Shown here piece by piece: positions 1 through 9,739 of a stretch of DNA of 64,000 bases; the stretch's first letter is position 1; every line of letters starts with the position of its first letter. The DNA lies in assembly GCA_900112785.1 (NCBI GenBank), contig FONB01000005.1, forward strand, positions 124,001 through 188,000, written 5' to 3'. The notes below the pieces were generated by a model that ran no database searches, was not told the DNA's origin, and was given only the letters and a program-made list of their open reading frames with translations. Made by a program: the position numbers and the translations under genes. This DNA comes from Phytobacter palmae (GTDB taxonomy: Bacteria > Pseudomonadota > Gammaproteobacteria > Enterobacterales > Enterobacteriaceae).

Positions 1-465
1 GATGAGGCGCGTCTGGCGAATTACCAGCGTGGCAGCCGTAAAGCCGTTTCTGATCCTGCTCCGGTCTATCCTGATACCCATCTGACCTTCCTGGCGAACG
101 TTTACAACCATAAAGCGCGTGAGTTCTACCAGCGTTTCGGCGTACAACTGATTGATGGCGCATATGAAATGCATGAAGAGAAGGGCGATGTGCCGGTGAT
201 GATCACCAAGCACTGTCTGCGCTTTGCCTTTAACCTGTGTCCGAAGCAGGCCAAAGGGAATATCAAAAGCTGGAAGGCGACTCCCATGCAACTGGTACAC
301 GGCGACGAGGTACTGACCCTGAAATTTGATTGCCGACCCTGCGAGATGCACGTGGTCGGGAAAATCAAAAATCACATTCTGAAGATGCCGCTGGCAGGGA
401 GTGTTGTGGCATCGGTCAGCCCTGAGGATCTGTTGAAAACGCTGCCTAAGCGCAAAGGCGTTTAA
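1..465 (+). CDS. rlhA: 23S rRNA 5-hydroxycytidine synthase RlhA (C-terminal part)
   Basis: The reading frame is open from base 1, so this is the 3' end of a longer gene; 154 codons are present. The sequence matches the end of E. coli RlhA (YdcP), a peptidase-U32-family protein needed for hydroxylation of C2501 in 23S rRNA. Four cysteines are visible, two in a KHC...NLCP segment and two in DCRPC. In the related U32 proteins UbiU and UbiV, cysteines of this kind hold a 4Fe-4S cluster; that role here is inference. In K-12 the gene also lies upstream of ydcR. A GC-rich inverted repeat follows the stop. Confidence 0.9.
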   Translation, partial: DEARLANYQRGSRKAVSDPAPVYPDTHLTFLANVYNHKAREFYQRFGVQLIDGAYEMHEEKGDVPVMITKHCLRFAFNLCPKQAKGNIKSWKATPMQLVHGDEVLTLKFDCRPCEMHVVGKIKNHILKMPLAGSVVASVSPEDLLKTLPKRKGV

Positions 466-488
466 AACGGCGGTCGTGCATCGCGCAT

Positions 489-515
489 AGTAGCGGCAGA
501 TACCCTGCCGCTACT
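489..515 (+). terminator. Hairpin after rlhA
   Basis: Near-perfect inverted repeat (AGTAGCGGCAG / CTGCCGCTACT) with a short loop, 24 bases after the rlhA stop. There is no clear T tract, so it may be a weak terminator or an mRNA-stabilising hairpin. Confidence 0.5.
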
Positions 516-1074
516 CCATTTAAAACGTAACGTTTTTCATCTGACAAGACGCTCTTTTATCGTCTTTGGGGGCTGTTTGCCGACATGTCCTGGCAAGAGA
601 CGGTCAGAATAGCCGATCTTTTTATGCATACTCCTTCTCTCATTTATCTGAGCGACACGAATTTCGACAACTCACAGATGGCATGAAACACGTTCAATTA
701 TGAGTATTCCTTCCATAATAACTGAAAAAAATAAATGAATTTGTTATCACTCAGGCAGTAATTCTATTATTTGCCGTGATTTATGCGTTGCATCACATTA
801 TTAATATAATTTCTACGCAGATAATTATGATACGAAAGTCTCATTTTATTAGTTATTGATTTTTAAGCATAAGTTGCACAACCAAAGACAAGGGTATTAT
901 CTGGATGCGTTAAAGGTTTCATATGCTATGACGATAATTACTCTGTGATCAAAATATATTCGTGGAATTTCCCGGCGCTGTAAAAAGCAAGACTGGATGT
1001 ATAGCCTGCTAAGTTCCATAAATTCACCAGACGCTCCACCCTATAAATGTTCTAATAATGCAAAAAGGTGAAAT
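516..1074. other. Gene-free AT-rich intergenic region
   Basis: About 560 bases without a credible gene. From about 640 onward it is much more AT-rich than the flanks. It must contain the promoter of the FIST chemoreceptor, but I see no convincing flagellar sigma-28 site. Confidence 0.5.
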
Positions 1075-3042
1075 ATGTTATCTATGGCGAAAAGGTTTTT
1101 AACCGCACCGTTTGGTCGCAGCGGCTCGCAACCTGCGAATGGTACCTATGATTGCCAGAATATGCCTCAGTCATTATCGGCAGCGGGTGTAAGCAACAAA
1201 GCCAGTGGTATTCTCATGACATTCGTTCCCCCTGGCGCTGACTATTCAAGTGTGAGCCAGGCGTGGCAGCGGTTTTCTTCTCCGGACTTAACGGTTATTA
1301 CGCTCTCCTCCAGTGGCGCGCTGAGCAGTAGCTGTCGCGAGACGACCTACTGTGATGCGGCGGGGCAACAGGGCAGCTGGTTAATGTTGCCCAAAACACT
1401 TATTGCCGGGCACGAAACACATATTGTTGATTTACATGTCAAAGATACGCACACAGCCACAGACCGTATCATTGCTATCCAGAACGAACTGGAGCGGTTA
1501 CAAGTGCGTATGCCGCTCTCACCTGATCGCACGTTTGCCATGGTTTACTGTGATGGTCTTTCTGCTTCCGAAGGGTTTCTGATGCAGGCCTGGTATAATT
1601 GCGGGCGTTTTCCCTGCCTGGCTATCGGCGGTTCGGCAGGCGGCAAACTCACCTTCGATGGCACATGGATAAGCGTGGATGGGAAAATGCTGCAGGGTAA
1701 GGCAGTGATTATATTTTGTAAAATGGCAGCGGGAAAATCCTTCGCGCCTTTCAAGAGCCAGAACTTTAAACCACGCAATAAAAGCTGGCTGATTGCTCAG
1801 GCCGATCCGGTCGCTCGCACTGTGACGTCTGTCTTTAACGAGCAGGGGGAACAGAAGCCATTTATCGCTGTTCTGGCGGATCTCCTGCAGTGTGATGAGC
1901 AACATGTGGCAGAGAAACTAAAAGGGCTTACGTTTGGCGTTAAAGTCGGCGACGAATATTTCATTCGTTCCGTCGCCAAAATCGATGCGCAAGGGGTTCA
2001 TTTTTTCTGTGATCTGGAATTTGGCGATCGTCTGCATTTACTCGAAGAGACCGACTTTAAGCAAGCAACACTGCATGACTGGAAAAACTTTATTACCGGG
2101 CTGGGTAAACCGGCGGCTATTCTGATGAATGACTGTATTTTGCGGCGCCTGGGCAGTGAAGCGCATTTACACAATGCGCATTTTTTTAAAGGATTACCCG
2201 CCGCCGGTTTTTCCAGTTTTGGCGAGATTCTTGGCGTTCCCATTAATCAGACGCTCTCCGCGCTGGTGTTTTTCAATCATGACGTCAAAGCAATGACGCA
2301 TTTCCCGGTGGAATATGCAAGATATGCAGGGCATTACGCCCAGCGCGCGCTGCGTCGTTGGGAGGCGCTGAATGATTTTCAAAGTGGTGTCATTAATCGT
2401 GTCGTGGCATATCAACAAAAATTAGGACCATTGATGACAGCATTACCGATGCTGGAAGCCGCGACGCAGACACAAAACGACACCTTAGGAATGGCAGAAA
2501 ATAGCATCCGTTCTATCAGCGATATTGCCCTGCAGAGCCAACAGGCGCAAAACCGGCTGGTAGAAGGGCTTGATGACCTGGAGAAAATCTCTGCGGGTAT
2601 TAATGAGATAACCAGCGGGATCAGTAATATCGCCTTTCAGACGAACATTCTCGCACTGAATGCGGCCGTGGAGGCTGCGCGCGCGGGTGAGGCAGGGCGT
2701 GGATTTGCGGTCGTGGCAAGCGAAGTACGGCGGCTGGCCCATTCGTCAAAAGAGCAGGCAGACGCTACGGCCGCCAATATCAGTCAGGCGGTAAACACAA
2801 TTTCCCGCATCCGTACCGTTGCCAACAATACCGTGGAGACCGCCAGTAATATGGCCCGGCACTCCATTTCAGCGGCCGACACCATTGCGGCCATGAGCAG
2901 TAAAACCAATAACGAACGGGATAATATTGTTAAGCATCTCAGCAGCCTGCACGCGCTTACATCCGGTATGGATGCGATGCAGGAAGCGGTAGCGCAACTG
3001 ACGGTATTGCAAAAACTCTCCACCCGTCACGGCCAGCACTAA
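1075..3042 (+). CDS. Soluble methyl-accepting chemotaxis protein with FIST sensor domain
   Basis: 655 residues. The N-terminal ~400 residues look like a FIST_N plus FIST_C ligand-sensing module. Residues ~455-640 are a chemoreceptor signalling hairpin with the highly conserved tip ([18 protein letters not shown], about residue 521) and [15 protein letters not shown]. No transmembrane segment, HAMP domain or signal peptide is visible, so the receptor should be cytoplasmic. FIST domains are thought to bind small molecules such as amino acids; the ligand here is unknown. The hairpin is short and there is no C-terminal CheR-tethering pentapeptide. AGGTGA lies just before the ATG. It converges on the cytochrome bd operon through a shared terminator. 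K-12 has no counterpart here. Confidence 0.85.
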   Translation: MLSMAKRFLTAPFGRSGSQPANGTYDCQNMPQSLSAAGVSNKASGILMTFVPPGADYSSVSQAWQRFSSPDLTVITLSSSGALSSSCRETTYCDAAGQQGSWLMLPKTLIAGHETHIVDLHVKDTHTATDRIIAIQNELERLQVRMPLSPDRTFAMVYCDGLSASEGFLMQAWYNCGRFPCLAIGGSAGGKLTFDGTWISVDGKMLQGKAVIIFCKMAAGKSFAPFKSQNFKPRNKSWLIAQADPVARTVTSVFNEQGEQKPFIAVLADLLQCDEQHVAEKLKGLTFGVKVGDEYFIRSVAKIDAQGVHFFCDLEFGDRLHLLEETDFKQATLHDWKNFITGLGKPAAILMNDCILRRLGSEAHLHNAHFFKGLPAAGFSSFGEILGVPINQTLSALVFFNHDVKAMTHFPVEYARYAGHYAQRALRRWEALNDFQSGVINRVVAYQQKLGPLMTALPMLEAATQTQNDTLGMAENSIRSISDIALQSQQAQNRLVEGLDDLEKISAGINEITSGISNIAFQTNILALNAAVEAARAGEAGRGFAVVASEVRRLAHSSKEQADATAANISQAVNTISRIRTVANNTVETASNMARHSISAADTIAAMSSKTNNERDNIVKHLSSLHALTSGMDAMQEAVAQLTVLQKLSTRHGQH

Positions 3043-3077
3043 AAATATGCCCTGACGTTCAGCGTCAGGGCATATTT
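3043..3077. terminator. Bidirectional terminator between FIST receptor and bd oxidase operon
   Basis: Perfect 16-base arms (AAATATGCCCTGACG... and its complement) around a 3-base loop, with A and T runs at the ends. It lies between two convergent transcripts and should serve both. Confidence 0.85.
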
Positions 3078-3111
3078 GTCCTCCGGTTGCGTGCGCCGCC
3101 GGGTCATAACC

Positions 3112-3240
3112 CTAGTGCGATTTAAACCCCGCAGCGGTCATCAGTACGCGAAAAAAGAGGCCGACCAGCGCAAGGGCCAGCACACTGCCGCCCCACAGAA
3201 TGACCAGCCACATCAGGCGCTTCCATAATGGCTGTTGCAT
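3112..3240 (-). CDS. DUF2474-type small subunit of bd oxidase
   Basis: 42-residue single-pass membrane peptide with a basic N-terminus and one hydrophobic helix (about residues 10-35). Its ATG overlaps the TGA of cydB as ATGA, so translation is coupled. Small proteins of this family sit at the end of cyanide-insensitive bd oxidase operons and are comparable to CydX of the E. coli CydAB complex. I chose the overlapping ATG; a longer in-frame upstream start would run well into cydB. A role in complex stability is inferred from position. Confidence 0.75.
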   Translation of the reverse strand: MQQPLWKRLMWLVILWGGSVLALALVGLFFRVLMTAAGFKSH

Positions 3241-4250
3241 CAGTGATAACCCTCCCCATGCTGGACTTTGCCGCGAAATACGTAATAGCTCCAGAAGGTA
3301 TAGACGAGAATGATGGGAATAATCAGCAGCGCGCCAACCAGCATAAAGCCCTGACTTTGCGCGGGCGCTGCCGCCTGCCACAAGGTAATTGACGGCGGAA
3401 TAATATGTGGCCAGATGCTGATCCCAAGACCACTGAACCCAAGAAATATCAGCCCAAGTGTCAGCATAAACGGCAATTTTTCACTCTGTGGATGATTCAG
3501 ACTGCGCCATTGCCACAGGCTCAGCAGCACCACTAACACAGGGACGGGCAGCAGGAAAAACAGATTCGGCAGCGTAAACCAGCGGCTTGCTATCGCAGGA
3601 TGGGCGAGCGGCGTCCAGAGGCTAATGACCGCTATTACCAGCAACAGTGCCAGTAAGAGTCTCCTGGCGAGTTGACGCATCCGCACTTGCAGCGCCTTTT
3701 CACTTTTCATCACCAGCCATGTCGCCCCCAGCAACGCATAAGCAATCACCAGGCCGAGACCACAAAACAGTGTAAAAGGGGTTAACCAGTCAAAAGGTCC
3801 ACCGGCGAAGGTACGCCCGCTGACAGCGAAGCCGTTGATCACTGCCCCAACAACTACCCCCTGGGTGAAGGTCGCCAGAACTGAGCCGCCTGCGAATGCC
3901 TTATCCCAGAATGGGCGATGCGCCGGTGTTGCCTTGAAGCGAAATTCAAAAGCCACGCCGCGAAAAATTAACCCCACCAGCATCAGCGTCAGCGGAATGG
4001 TCAGGGCATCTATGATTACCGCATATGCCAGCGGGAAGGCGCCAAACAGCGCTGCGCCACCGAGCACCAGCCAGGTTTCGTTGCCGTCCCACACCGGGGC
4101 GACACTGTTAACCATCACGTCGCGGTCTTCGGCCTCTGGCGTGGCAGGAAAGAGAATGCCGATCCCCAGATCAAAACCGTCCATCACGATATACATCAGG
4201 GTGGCAAAGACGATTATGACAAACCAGATAAGTGAAAGATCGATACCCAT
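3240..4250 (-). CDS. cydB: Cytochrome bd-type quinol oxidase subunit II
   Basis: 336 residues with eight or more hydrophobic helices and the conserved WDGNETWLV motif near residue 55. CydB-type subunits pair with CydA to form the quinol:O2 oxidoreductase in the inner membrane. Length and sequence resemble the CioB/CydB branch rather than K-12 CydB or AppB. The start ATG overlaps the cydA stop (TAATG) and the stop overlaps the next small gene, giving a tight three-gene operon. The symbol is generic; cioB would also fit. Confidence 0.9.
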   Translation of the reverse strand: MGIDLSLIWFVIIVFATLMYIVMDGFDLGIGILFPATPEAEDRDVMVNSVAPVWDGNETWLVLGGAALFGAFPLAYAVIIDALTIPLTLMLVGLIFRGVAFEFRFKATPAHRPFWDKAFAGGSVLATFTQGVVVGAVINGFAVSGRTFAGGPFDWLTPFTLFCGLGLVIAYALLGATWLVMKSEKALQVRMRQLARRLLLALLLVIAVISLWTPLAHPAIASRWFTLPNLFFLLPVPVLVVLLSLWQWRSLNHPQSEKLPFMLTLGLIFLGFSGLGISIWPHIIPPSITLWQAAAPAQSQGFMLVGALLIIPIILVYTFWSYYVFRGKVQHGEGYH

Positions 4251-5656
4251 TACGGTTTCTCCTGCAGGCTGTCGTGCGTATTTACCGCAGAAAGCGGTCG
4301 GGCGGGGCGACCATCCTGTTCGGTGGCAAATGATTCATTCGCCTGAGGCCCTTTTTTAATCAACCGCACCATGTAACTGTATCCCACGCCAAAGACCGAG
4401 CTGTAGACGAGAATAAAACCCAACAGGCTGATGCTCATATGCAGCGTGCCGTGGGCAGAAACTGCGTCGGCGGTCCGTTGCAGGCCATAAACCACCCACG
4501 GCTGGCGTCCCACTTCGGTAGTTACCCAACCAGCAAGGATGGCCAGCAGGCCCGATGGTCCCATCAATAACGCGAACCACAGAAACGGGCGCGAGTGATA
4601 CAGGCGCTGTTTGCTGCGCAGCCACAATGCAATAACGCCAAGCAAAATCATTAACACTCCAAGCCCTACCATCAGGCGAAACGACCAGAACACGACGGTC
4701 GAATTGGGACGATCTTCTTTGGCGAACGATTTCAGCGCGGGAACCTGTTTGTCCAGACTGTGGGTCAGGATAAGGCTACCCAACGCCGGGATCGCCAGTC
4801 CGTAGCGGGTACGCTCTTGTTCCATATCCGGCCAGCCAAATAATAATAAAGGCGTCGCCTCTCCGGGTGGGTTTTCCCAGTGGCCCTCTATTGCTGCGAT
4901 TTTGGCAGGTTGGTGCTCAAGCGTGTTCAGCCCGTGCATATCGCCGATCAACGCCTGAATGGGGGCTACAATCAGCGTCATCCACAGCGCCATTGAAAAC
5001 ATGGTGCGAATGGCGGGTGAATGGTTGCCCTTAAGCAAATGCCAGGCGGCCGACGCGCCAACAAACAGCGCGCTACTCAGAAAAGCGGCAACGGACATAT
5101 GCAACAGGCGATACGGGAAGGAGGGATTAAACACCACCGCAAACCAGTCGACCGGCACCACCTGACCATTCACAATTTCATAGCCCTGTGGCGTTTGCAT
5201 CCAGCTATTGGAGGCGAGGATCCAAAAGGTGGAAATGATCGTCCCCAGCGCCACCATGCAGGTTGCGAAGAAGTGCAGCCCTGGCCCGACTTTATTCCAG
5301 CCAAACAGCATTACCCCTAAAAACCCGGCTTCGAGGAAGAATGCAGTCAGCACTTCATAGGTCAGTAACGGGCCGGTGATGCTTCCGGCAAACTGGGAAA
5401 AGCCGCTCCAGTTAGTGCCAAATTGATAGGCCATCACCAGACCGGAGACCACGCCCATGCCAAAATTGACGGCGAAAATCTTCGACCAGAAGTGGTAGAG
5501 CGAACGCCACACCGGATTACCGGTTTTCAACCACAATCCTTCCAGCACCGCAAGGTAGCTGGCAAGACCGATGGTGATGGCCGGGAAAATAATGTGGAAG
5601 GAAACCGTAAAGGCAAACTGGATCCTTGCCAGATGAAACGCATCTAAACCCAACAT
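4250..5656 (-). CDS. cydA: Cytochrome bd-type quinol oxidase subunit I (short Q-loop, CIO type)
   Basis: 468 residues. Visible are the N-terminal haem-ligand region (His21 equivalent to E. coli CydA His19), the quinol-loop motif QPAKIAAIEGHW, and GRQPWVVYG near the C-terminus. It is about 50 residues shorter than K-12 CydA because the Q loop lacks the C-terminal insertion, as in cyanide-insensitive oxidases (CioA). I use the ATG at 5656, with AGAGG six bases upstream, instead of an in-frame TTG two codons earlier. It catalyses quinol oxidation with O2 reduction in the inner membrane. It is divergent from ydcR across about 150 bases. K-12 does not carry this operon here. Confidence 0.9.
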   Translation of the reverse strand: MLGLDAFHLARIQFAFTVSFHIIFPAITIGLASYLAVLEGLWLKTGNPVWRSLYHFWSKIFAVNFGMGVVSGLVMAYQFGTNWSGFSQFAGSITGPLLTYEVLTAFFLEAGFLGVMLFGWNKVGPGLHFFATCMVALGTIISTFWILASNSWMQTPQGYEIVNGQVVPVDWFAVVFNPSFPYRLLHMSVAAFLSSALFVGASAAWHLLKGNHSPAIRTMFSMALWMTLIVAPIQALIGDMHGLNTLEHQPAKIAAIEGHWENPPGEATPLLLFGWPDMEQERTRYGLAIPALGSLILTHSLDKQVPALKSFAKEDRPNSTVVFWSFRLMVGLGVLMILLGVIALWLRSKQRLYHSRPFLWFALLMGPSGLLAILAGWVTTEVGRQPWVVYGLQRTADAVSAHGTLHMSISLLGFILVYSSVFGVGYSYMVRLIKKGPQANESFATEQDGRPARPLSAVNTHDSLQEKP

Positions 5657-5808
5657 ACACAACCTCTGAATAATGACTCTCAGGGAAATGGTAAAGAGCG
5701 GCGGGCACGATTATCAGAAACAGAAGAGATAAATTTATCTATAACAGTTGGCAAAAAAGTGCTTTTTAGGTGTACTGATATAGAATAACGTCAGGCAAGG
5801 AGAGAGCG

Positions 5809-7218
5809 ATGAAAAAATACCAGCGCCTGGCGCAACAAATCATTTCGCAAATTGAACTGGGTGTCTGGCGACCCGGCGACAGGCTGCCCTCGCTGCGCGA
5901 GCAGGTGACCAGCAGTGGCCTGAGTTTTATGACGGTAGGCCATGCTTATCAGCTACTGGAAAATCAGGGCTATATCACCGCCCGGCCACAGTCGGGCTAT
6001 TATGTGGCGCCGCGTTCTCATCGTCCGCAAACTTTACCCCCCGCCACGTTAAAGCAAGATGAAGCGGTGGATATCAATACCTACATCTTTGATATTTTGC
6101 AGGCCAGCCGCGATGCCTCGATATTGCCATTTGGTTCGGCCTTTCCGGATCCGCGCCTGTTTCCTCTGCAACAACTGAATCGCTCATTAGCCAACGTCAG
6201 TAAAAGCGCGACCGCCGTCAGCATTATTGAAAACCTGCCGCCGGGAAATGCCGGGCTGCGTCATGCCATCGCCCGTCGCTATGCCCAGCAGGGAATGACT
6301 ATTTCACCGGATGAAATTGTGATTACTGCCGGCGCACTGGAGGCATTAAACCTGAGTTTGCAGGCTGTGACAGAGCCAGGTGACTGGGTGATCGTTGAAA
6401 ATCCCTGCTTTTATGGTGCGCTACAGGCGCTTGAGCGCCTGCGCTTAAAAGCGCTGTCGGTGCCGACGGATATCAATGACGGCATAGATCTCCAGGCGCT
6501 GGAACAGGCGCTAAAGAGCTATCCGGTAAAAGCCTGCTGGCTGATGCCCAACAGTCAGAATCCGCTCGGTTTTACCCTGAGTGCAGAGAAAAAAGCACAA
6601 CTGGTGGCGTTGCTGACGCAGCACAACGTGACCTTGATTGAAGACGATGTCTATAGCGAGCTCTATTACGGGCGGGAAAAACCGTTACCCGCAAAAGCCT
6701 GGGATACGCAGGACATGACGCTACACTGCTCCTCTTTTTCTAAATGTCTGGTGGCCGGTTTTCGTATCGGCTGGGTCGCCGCCGGGAAACATGCCCGCCG
6801 GATCCAGCAGCTACAACTGATGAGCACATTATCCACCAGTTCGCCGATGCAAATGGCGCTCGTCGATTACCTCGGCACCCAACGCTATGATGCGCATCTG
6901 CGGCGTCTGCGGCGCGTCCTGGCGGAACGCAAGCATCAGGCATGGCAGGCGCTGGTGCGCCATCTGCCTGGCGAGGTGAAAATCCACCGCAGCGACAGCG
7001 GTTATTTTTTATGGCTGGAGTTGCCACCAGAGCTGGATGCCGGAGAGCTAAGCCAGCGCGCGCTGGCCCATCAGGTCAGCATTGCGCCGGGGAAAATGTT
7101 CTCCACCTCCAGAGAGCCTACGCCATTCTTTCGCTTTAATGCCTCCTGGCAATGGGGCGAACGGGAGGAGCGCGGCGTTATACTGCTCGGCAAAATAATT
7201 CGCGAAATGATGAAATAA
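5809..7218 (+). CDS. ydcR: MocR-type GntR/aminotransferase regulator YdcR
   Basis: 469 residues, close to K-12 YdcR. The N-terminal ~70 residues form a GntR winged helix (LPSLREQV...SFMTVGHAYQLLE). The rest is a fold-type I aminotransferase-like domain with the PLP-binding lysine at about residue 312 in SSFSKC. MocR regulators sense PLP or amino compounds and rarely act as true transaminases. AGGAGAG precedes the ATG. Its position before the polyamine operon ydcSTUV-patD suggests local control, but that is inference. A hairpin follows the gene. Confidence 0.93.
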   Translation: MKKYQRLAQQIISQIELGVWRPGDRLPSLREQVTSSGLSFMTVGHAYQLLENQGYITARPQSGYYVAPRSHRPQTLPPATLKQDEAVDINTYIFDILQASRDASILPFGSAFPDPRLFPLQQLNRSLANVSKSATAVSIIENLPPGNAGLRHAIARRYAQQGMTISPDEIVITAGALEALNLSLQAVTEPGDWVIVENPCFYGALQALERLRLKALSVPTDINDGIDLQALEQALKSYPVKACWLMPNSQNPLGFTLSAEKKAQLVALLTQHNVTLIEDDVYSELYYGREKPLPAKAWDTQDMTLHCSSFSKCLVAGFRIGWVAAGKHARRIQQLQLMSTLSTSSPMQMALVDYLGTQRYDAHLRRLRRVLAERKHQAWQALVRHLPGEVKIHRSDSGYFLWLELPPELDAGELSQRALAHQVSIAPGKMFSTSREPTPFFRFNASWQWGEREERGVILLGKIIREMMK

Positions 7219-7273
7219 AAATGCACACGGTTGTTCTTATTTTCTGAATAATGTTTTCTCAATTTAAAAATAT

Positions 7274-7298
7274 CTCTGCGGAAATTTCAGCCGCAGAG
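7274..7298 (+). terminator. Hairpin downstream of ydcR
   Basis: CTCTGCGG and CCGCAGAG form an 8-bp stem around a 9-base loop, followed by a T-rich stretch (CATTATTTTC). Probable weak intrinsic terminator. Confidence 0.5.
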
Positions 7299-7384
7299 GT
7301 CATTATTTTCTGTACTTTCCCATCAGCCATTCATACGAAATGCGAATGGGAACATAAATTAACCTTTCAACGCTAACTCATTGT

Positions 7385-7391
7385 CTATACT
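7385..7391 (+). promoter_or_regulatory. Candidate sigma-S -10 element upstream of ydcS
   Basis: CTATACT matches the extended -10 core preferred by RpoS. E. coli ydcS is known to belong to the RpoS regulon. It lies about 175 bases before the ydcS ATG in an otherwise gene-free 347-base region; no clear -35 was required or found. The promoter assignment is inference. Confidence 0.35.
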
Positions 7392-7565
7392 CCAGAAGAT
7401 GTGAAGACAGCATTTCGGTAATTAATGTTATGCGCTGTATGTCACAACCTGGCGAAATTTCTCATTGACGGGATTCAGCCTTTCGGCGCTCCGTCTACCT
7501 TTAAATCAGGAGATATTTTTACGGCAAGGCGGCCGCTCATTTTCATTACGACAGGAGTAACACAT

Positions 7566-8708
7566 ATGAGCATGAAATTTGCCCCGAGCTGCCTGTGTGC
7601 GCTGGGCATGACCATGATGACAGCACACGCCGCCGAGCCGACGGAAGTTGGGAAAGGAGAGGGCCGCCTGGATATTATCGCCTGGCCGGGATATATCGAA
7701 CGCGGCCAGACGGATAAGCAATATGACTGGGTCAGTCAGTTTGAAAAAGAGACGGGCTGTGCGGTAAACGTGAAAACGGCAGCAACGTCCGATGAGATGG
7801 TCAGCCTGATGGCCAAAGGGGGGTATGACCTGGTGACTGCGTCCGGCGATGCCTCGTTGCGCCTGATTATGGGCAAACGCGTGCAACCGATTAATACCGC
7901 GCTGATCCCCAACTGGAAAACCCTGGACCCGCGTATGGAGAAAGGCGAATGGTTTAACGTCGGCGGCAAAGTTTACGGCACGCCGTATCAGTGGGGGCCT
8001 AACCTGCTGATGTATAACACCAAAACTTTCCCGACGCCGCCTGATAGCTGGTCGGTTGTTTTCGTGCAGCAAAATCTGCCAGATGGCAAAACCAACAAAG
8101 GCCGCGTACAGGCCTATGACGGGCCGATTTATATCGCTGATGCCGCGTTGTTTGTCAAAGCCACTCAGCCGCAGCTTGGCATTGAGGACCCCTACCAGTT
8201 AACCGAAGCGCAGTATCAGGCAGTGCTGAAAGTACTGCGCGATCAGCACGCCTTAATCCACCGTTACTGGCATGACACCACTGTCCAGATGAGCGACTTC
8301 AAAAATGAAGGCGTTGTGGCGTCCAGCGCCTGGCCGTACCAGGCGAATGCCCTGAAAGGTGAAAACCAGCCGATCGCCACCGTATTCCCGAAAGAGGGGG
8401 TAACGGGCTGGGCAGATACCACCATGCTCCACGCGCAGGCGAAACACCCCAACTGCGCCTACAAATGGATGAACTGGTCGCTGACACCGAAAGTACAGGG
8501 TGATGTCGCCGCCTGGTTTGGCTCACTGCCGGTGGTGCCGCAAGGCTGTAAAGCCAGTGATTTGCTGGGTGAAAAAGGCTGCGAAACTAACGGTTACAGC
8601 TTCTTTGACAAGATTGCGTTCTGGAAAACGCCCGTTGCTGAGGGGGGGAAATATGTCCCTTATAGCCGCTGGACGCAGGATTACATCGCCATTATGGGCG
8701 GACGTTAA
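7566..8708 (+). CDS. ydcS: Periplasmic binding protein of putrescine-type ABC transporter
   Basis: 380 residues, almost the length and sequence of K-12 YdcS. A signal peptide ends near the AHA-AEP site (about residue 21). The mature part is a family 1 solute-binding fold. YdcSTUV carries out secondary putrescine uptake; YdcS has also been reported to have poly-hydroxybutyrate synthase activity. I use the ATG at 7566 (with AGGAG upstream) because it gives the signal peptide directly; the frame is open further upstream but that extension has no support. First gene of the ydcSTUV-patD operon. Confidence 0.95.
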   Translation: MSMKFAPSCLCALGMTMMTAHAAEPTEVGKGEGRLDIIAWPGYIERGQTDKQYDWVSQFEKETGCAVNVKTAATSDEMVSLMAKGGYDLVTASGDASLRLIMGKRVQPINTALIPNWKTLDPRMEKGEWFNVGGKVYGTPYQWGPNLLMYNTKTFPTPPDSWSVVFVQQNLPDGKTNKGRVQAYDGPIYIADAALFVKATQPQLGIEDPYQLTEAQYQAVLKVLRDQHALIHRYWHDTTVQMSDFKNEGVVASSAWPYQANALKGENQPIATVFPKEGVTGWADTTMLHAQAKHPNCAYKWMNWSLTPKVQGDVAAWFGSLPVVPQGCKASDLLGEKGCETNGYSFFDKIAFWKTPVAEGGKYVPYSRWTQDYIAIMGGR

Positions 8709-8725
8709 GCGGTCAGGAGTGATGT

Positions 8726-9739
8726 ATGACCTATGCAGTTGAATTTGAAGATGTCTCTCGTCTGTATGGTGATATTCGTGCCGTGGACGGCGTTAGTCTT
8801 GCGGTAAACGATGGGGAATTTTTCTCCATGCTGGGGCCATCCGGCTCCGGCAAAACCACCTGCCTGCGTCTTATTGCCGGTTTTGAGCAGCTGAGCGGTG
8901 GGGCTATTCGTATTTTTGGTCGGGAGGCCAGCGAACTGCCCCCCTGGGAGCGCGACGTTAATACCGTTTTTCAGGATTACGCGTTATTTCCCCATATGTC
9001 GATCCTCGATAACGTAGCGTATGGCCTGATGGTCAAAGGCGTTGATAAAAAAACACGTCATGCCAGCGCGCGCCAGGCGCTGGAAAAGGTGGCGCTGGAT
9101 TTTGTTCACGCCCGTAAGCCATCGCAACTTTCCGGCGGTCAGCGCCAGCGTGTGGCTATCGCCCGGGCGCTGGTCAATCAGCCTCGCGTTTTATTGCTCG
9201 ATGAACCGCTGGGGGCGCTGGATTTAAAATTACGCGAGCAAATGCAATTTGAACTGAAAAAGCTGCAGCAGGATCTTGGGATTACCTTTATTTTTGTCAC
9301 CCACGATCAGGGGGAAGCGCTATCGATGTCTGACCGGGTGGCGGTGTTCAATAATGGCAAAATTGAGCAGGTTGATACCCCGAGGGAACTCTATCTGCGC
9401 CCACGCACGCCGTTCGTGGCGGGTTTTGTCGGCACGTCGAATGTTTTTGACGACAGGCGCGCGGGTGCGTTATGTGCGATGAATGGCATTTTCTCTCTGC
9501 GCCCGGAGCATATCCGCCTTAATCAACCGGGAGAAATTCAGGTTCAGGGTGTGGTGCAGGCGGTCCAGTATCAGGGGGCAGCTACCCGTTTCGAACTGAA
9601 ACTTGCCGACGGTGAAAAACTGCTGGTAAGCCAGGCAAACATGTCCGATGCGCGCTTACCTGACACGTTAGCGCCGGGGCAAACGGTGCTGGCATCGTGG
9701 TCAAGAGAGGCGATGGTGCCATTACGGGGAGCGGGGTGA
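8726..9739 (+). CDS. ydcT: ABC transporter ATPase of putrescine system
   Basis: 337 residues, PotA/YdcT type. Walker A is GPSGSGKTT (about residue 38), the signature LSGGQRQRVAIARAL (about 134), Walker B VLLLDEPLGALD, and a switch histidine in FVTHDQ. The C-terminal ~100 residues form a TOBE-like regulatory domain. It energises import through YdcU/YdcV at the inner-membrane cytoplasmic face. It begins 17 bases after ydcS, and its stop overlaps the ydcU start. Confidence 0.95.
   Translation: MTYAVEFEDVSRLYGDIRAVDGVSLAVNDGEFFSMLGPSGSGKTTCLRLIAGFEQLSGGAIRIFGREASELPPWERDVNTVFQDYALFPHMSILDNVAYGLMVKGVDKKTRHASARQALEKVALDFVHARKPSQLSGGQRQRVAIARALVNQPRVLLLDEPLGALDLKLREQMQFELKKLQQDLGITFIFVTHDQGEALSMSDRVAVFNNGKIEQVDTPRELYLRPRTPFVAGFVGTSNVFDDRRAGALCAMNGIFSLRPEHIRLNQPGEIQVQGVVQAVQYQGAATRFELKLADGEKLLVSQANMSDARLPDTLAPGQTVLASWSREAMVPLRGAG

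Noticed and set aside
612..619. GCCGATCT resembling a sigma-28 -10 element upstream of the FIST chemoreceptor
   Set aside because: It is over 450 bases from the start, has only six matching bases and no -35 at the proper distance.
7425..7565. Upstream extension of ydcS
   Set aside because: The extension lacks homology and would bury the signal peptide; ATG 7566 has a ribosome site and matches K-12.
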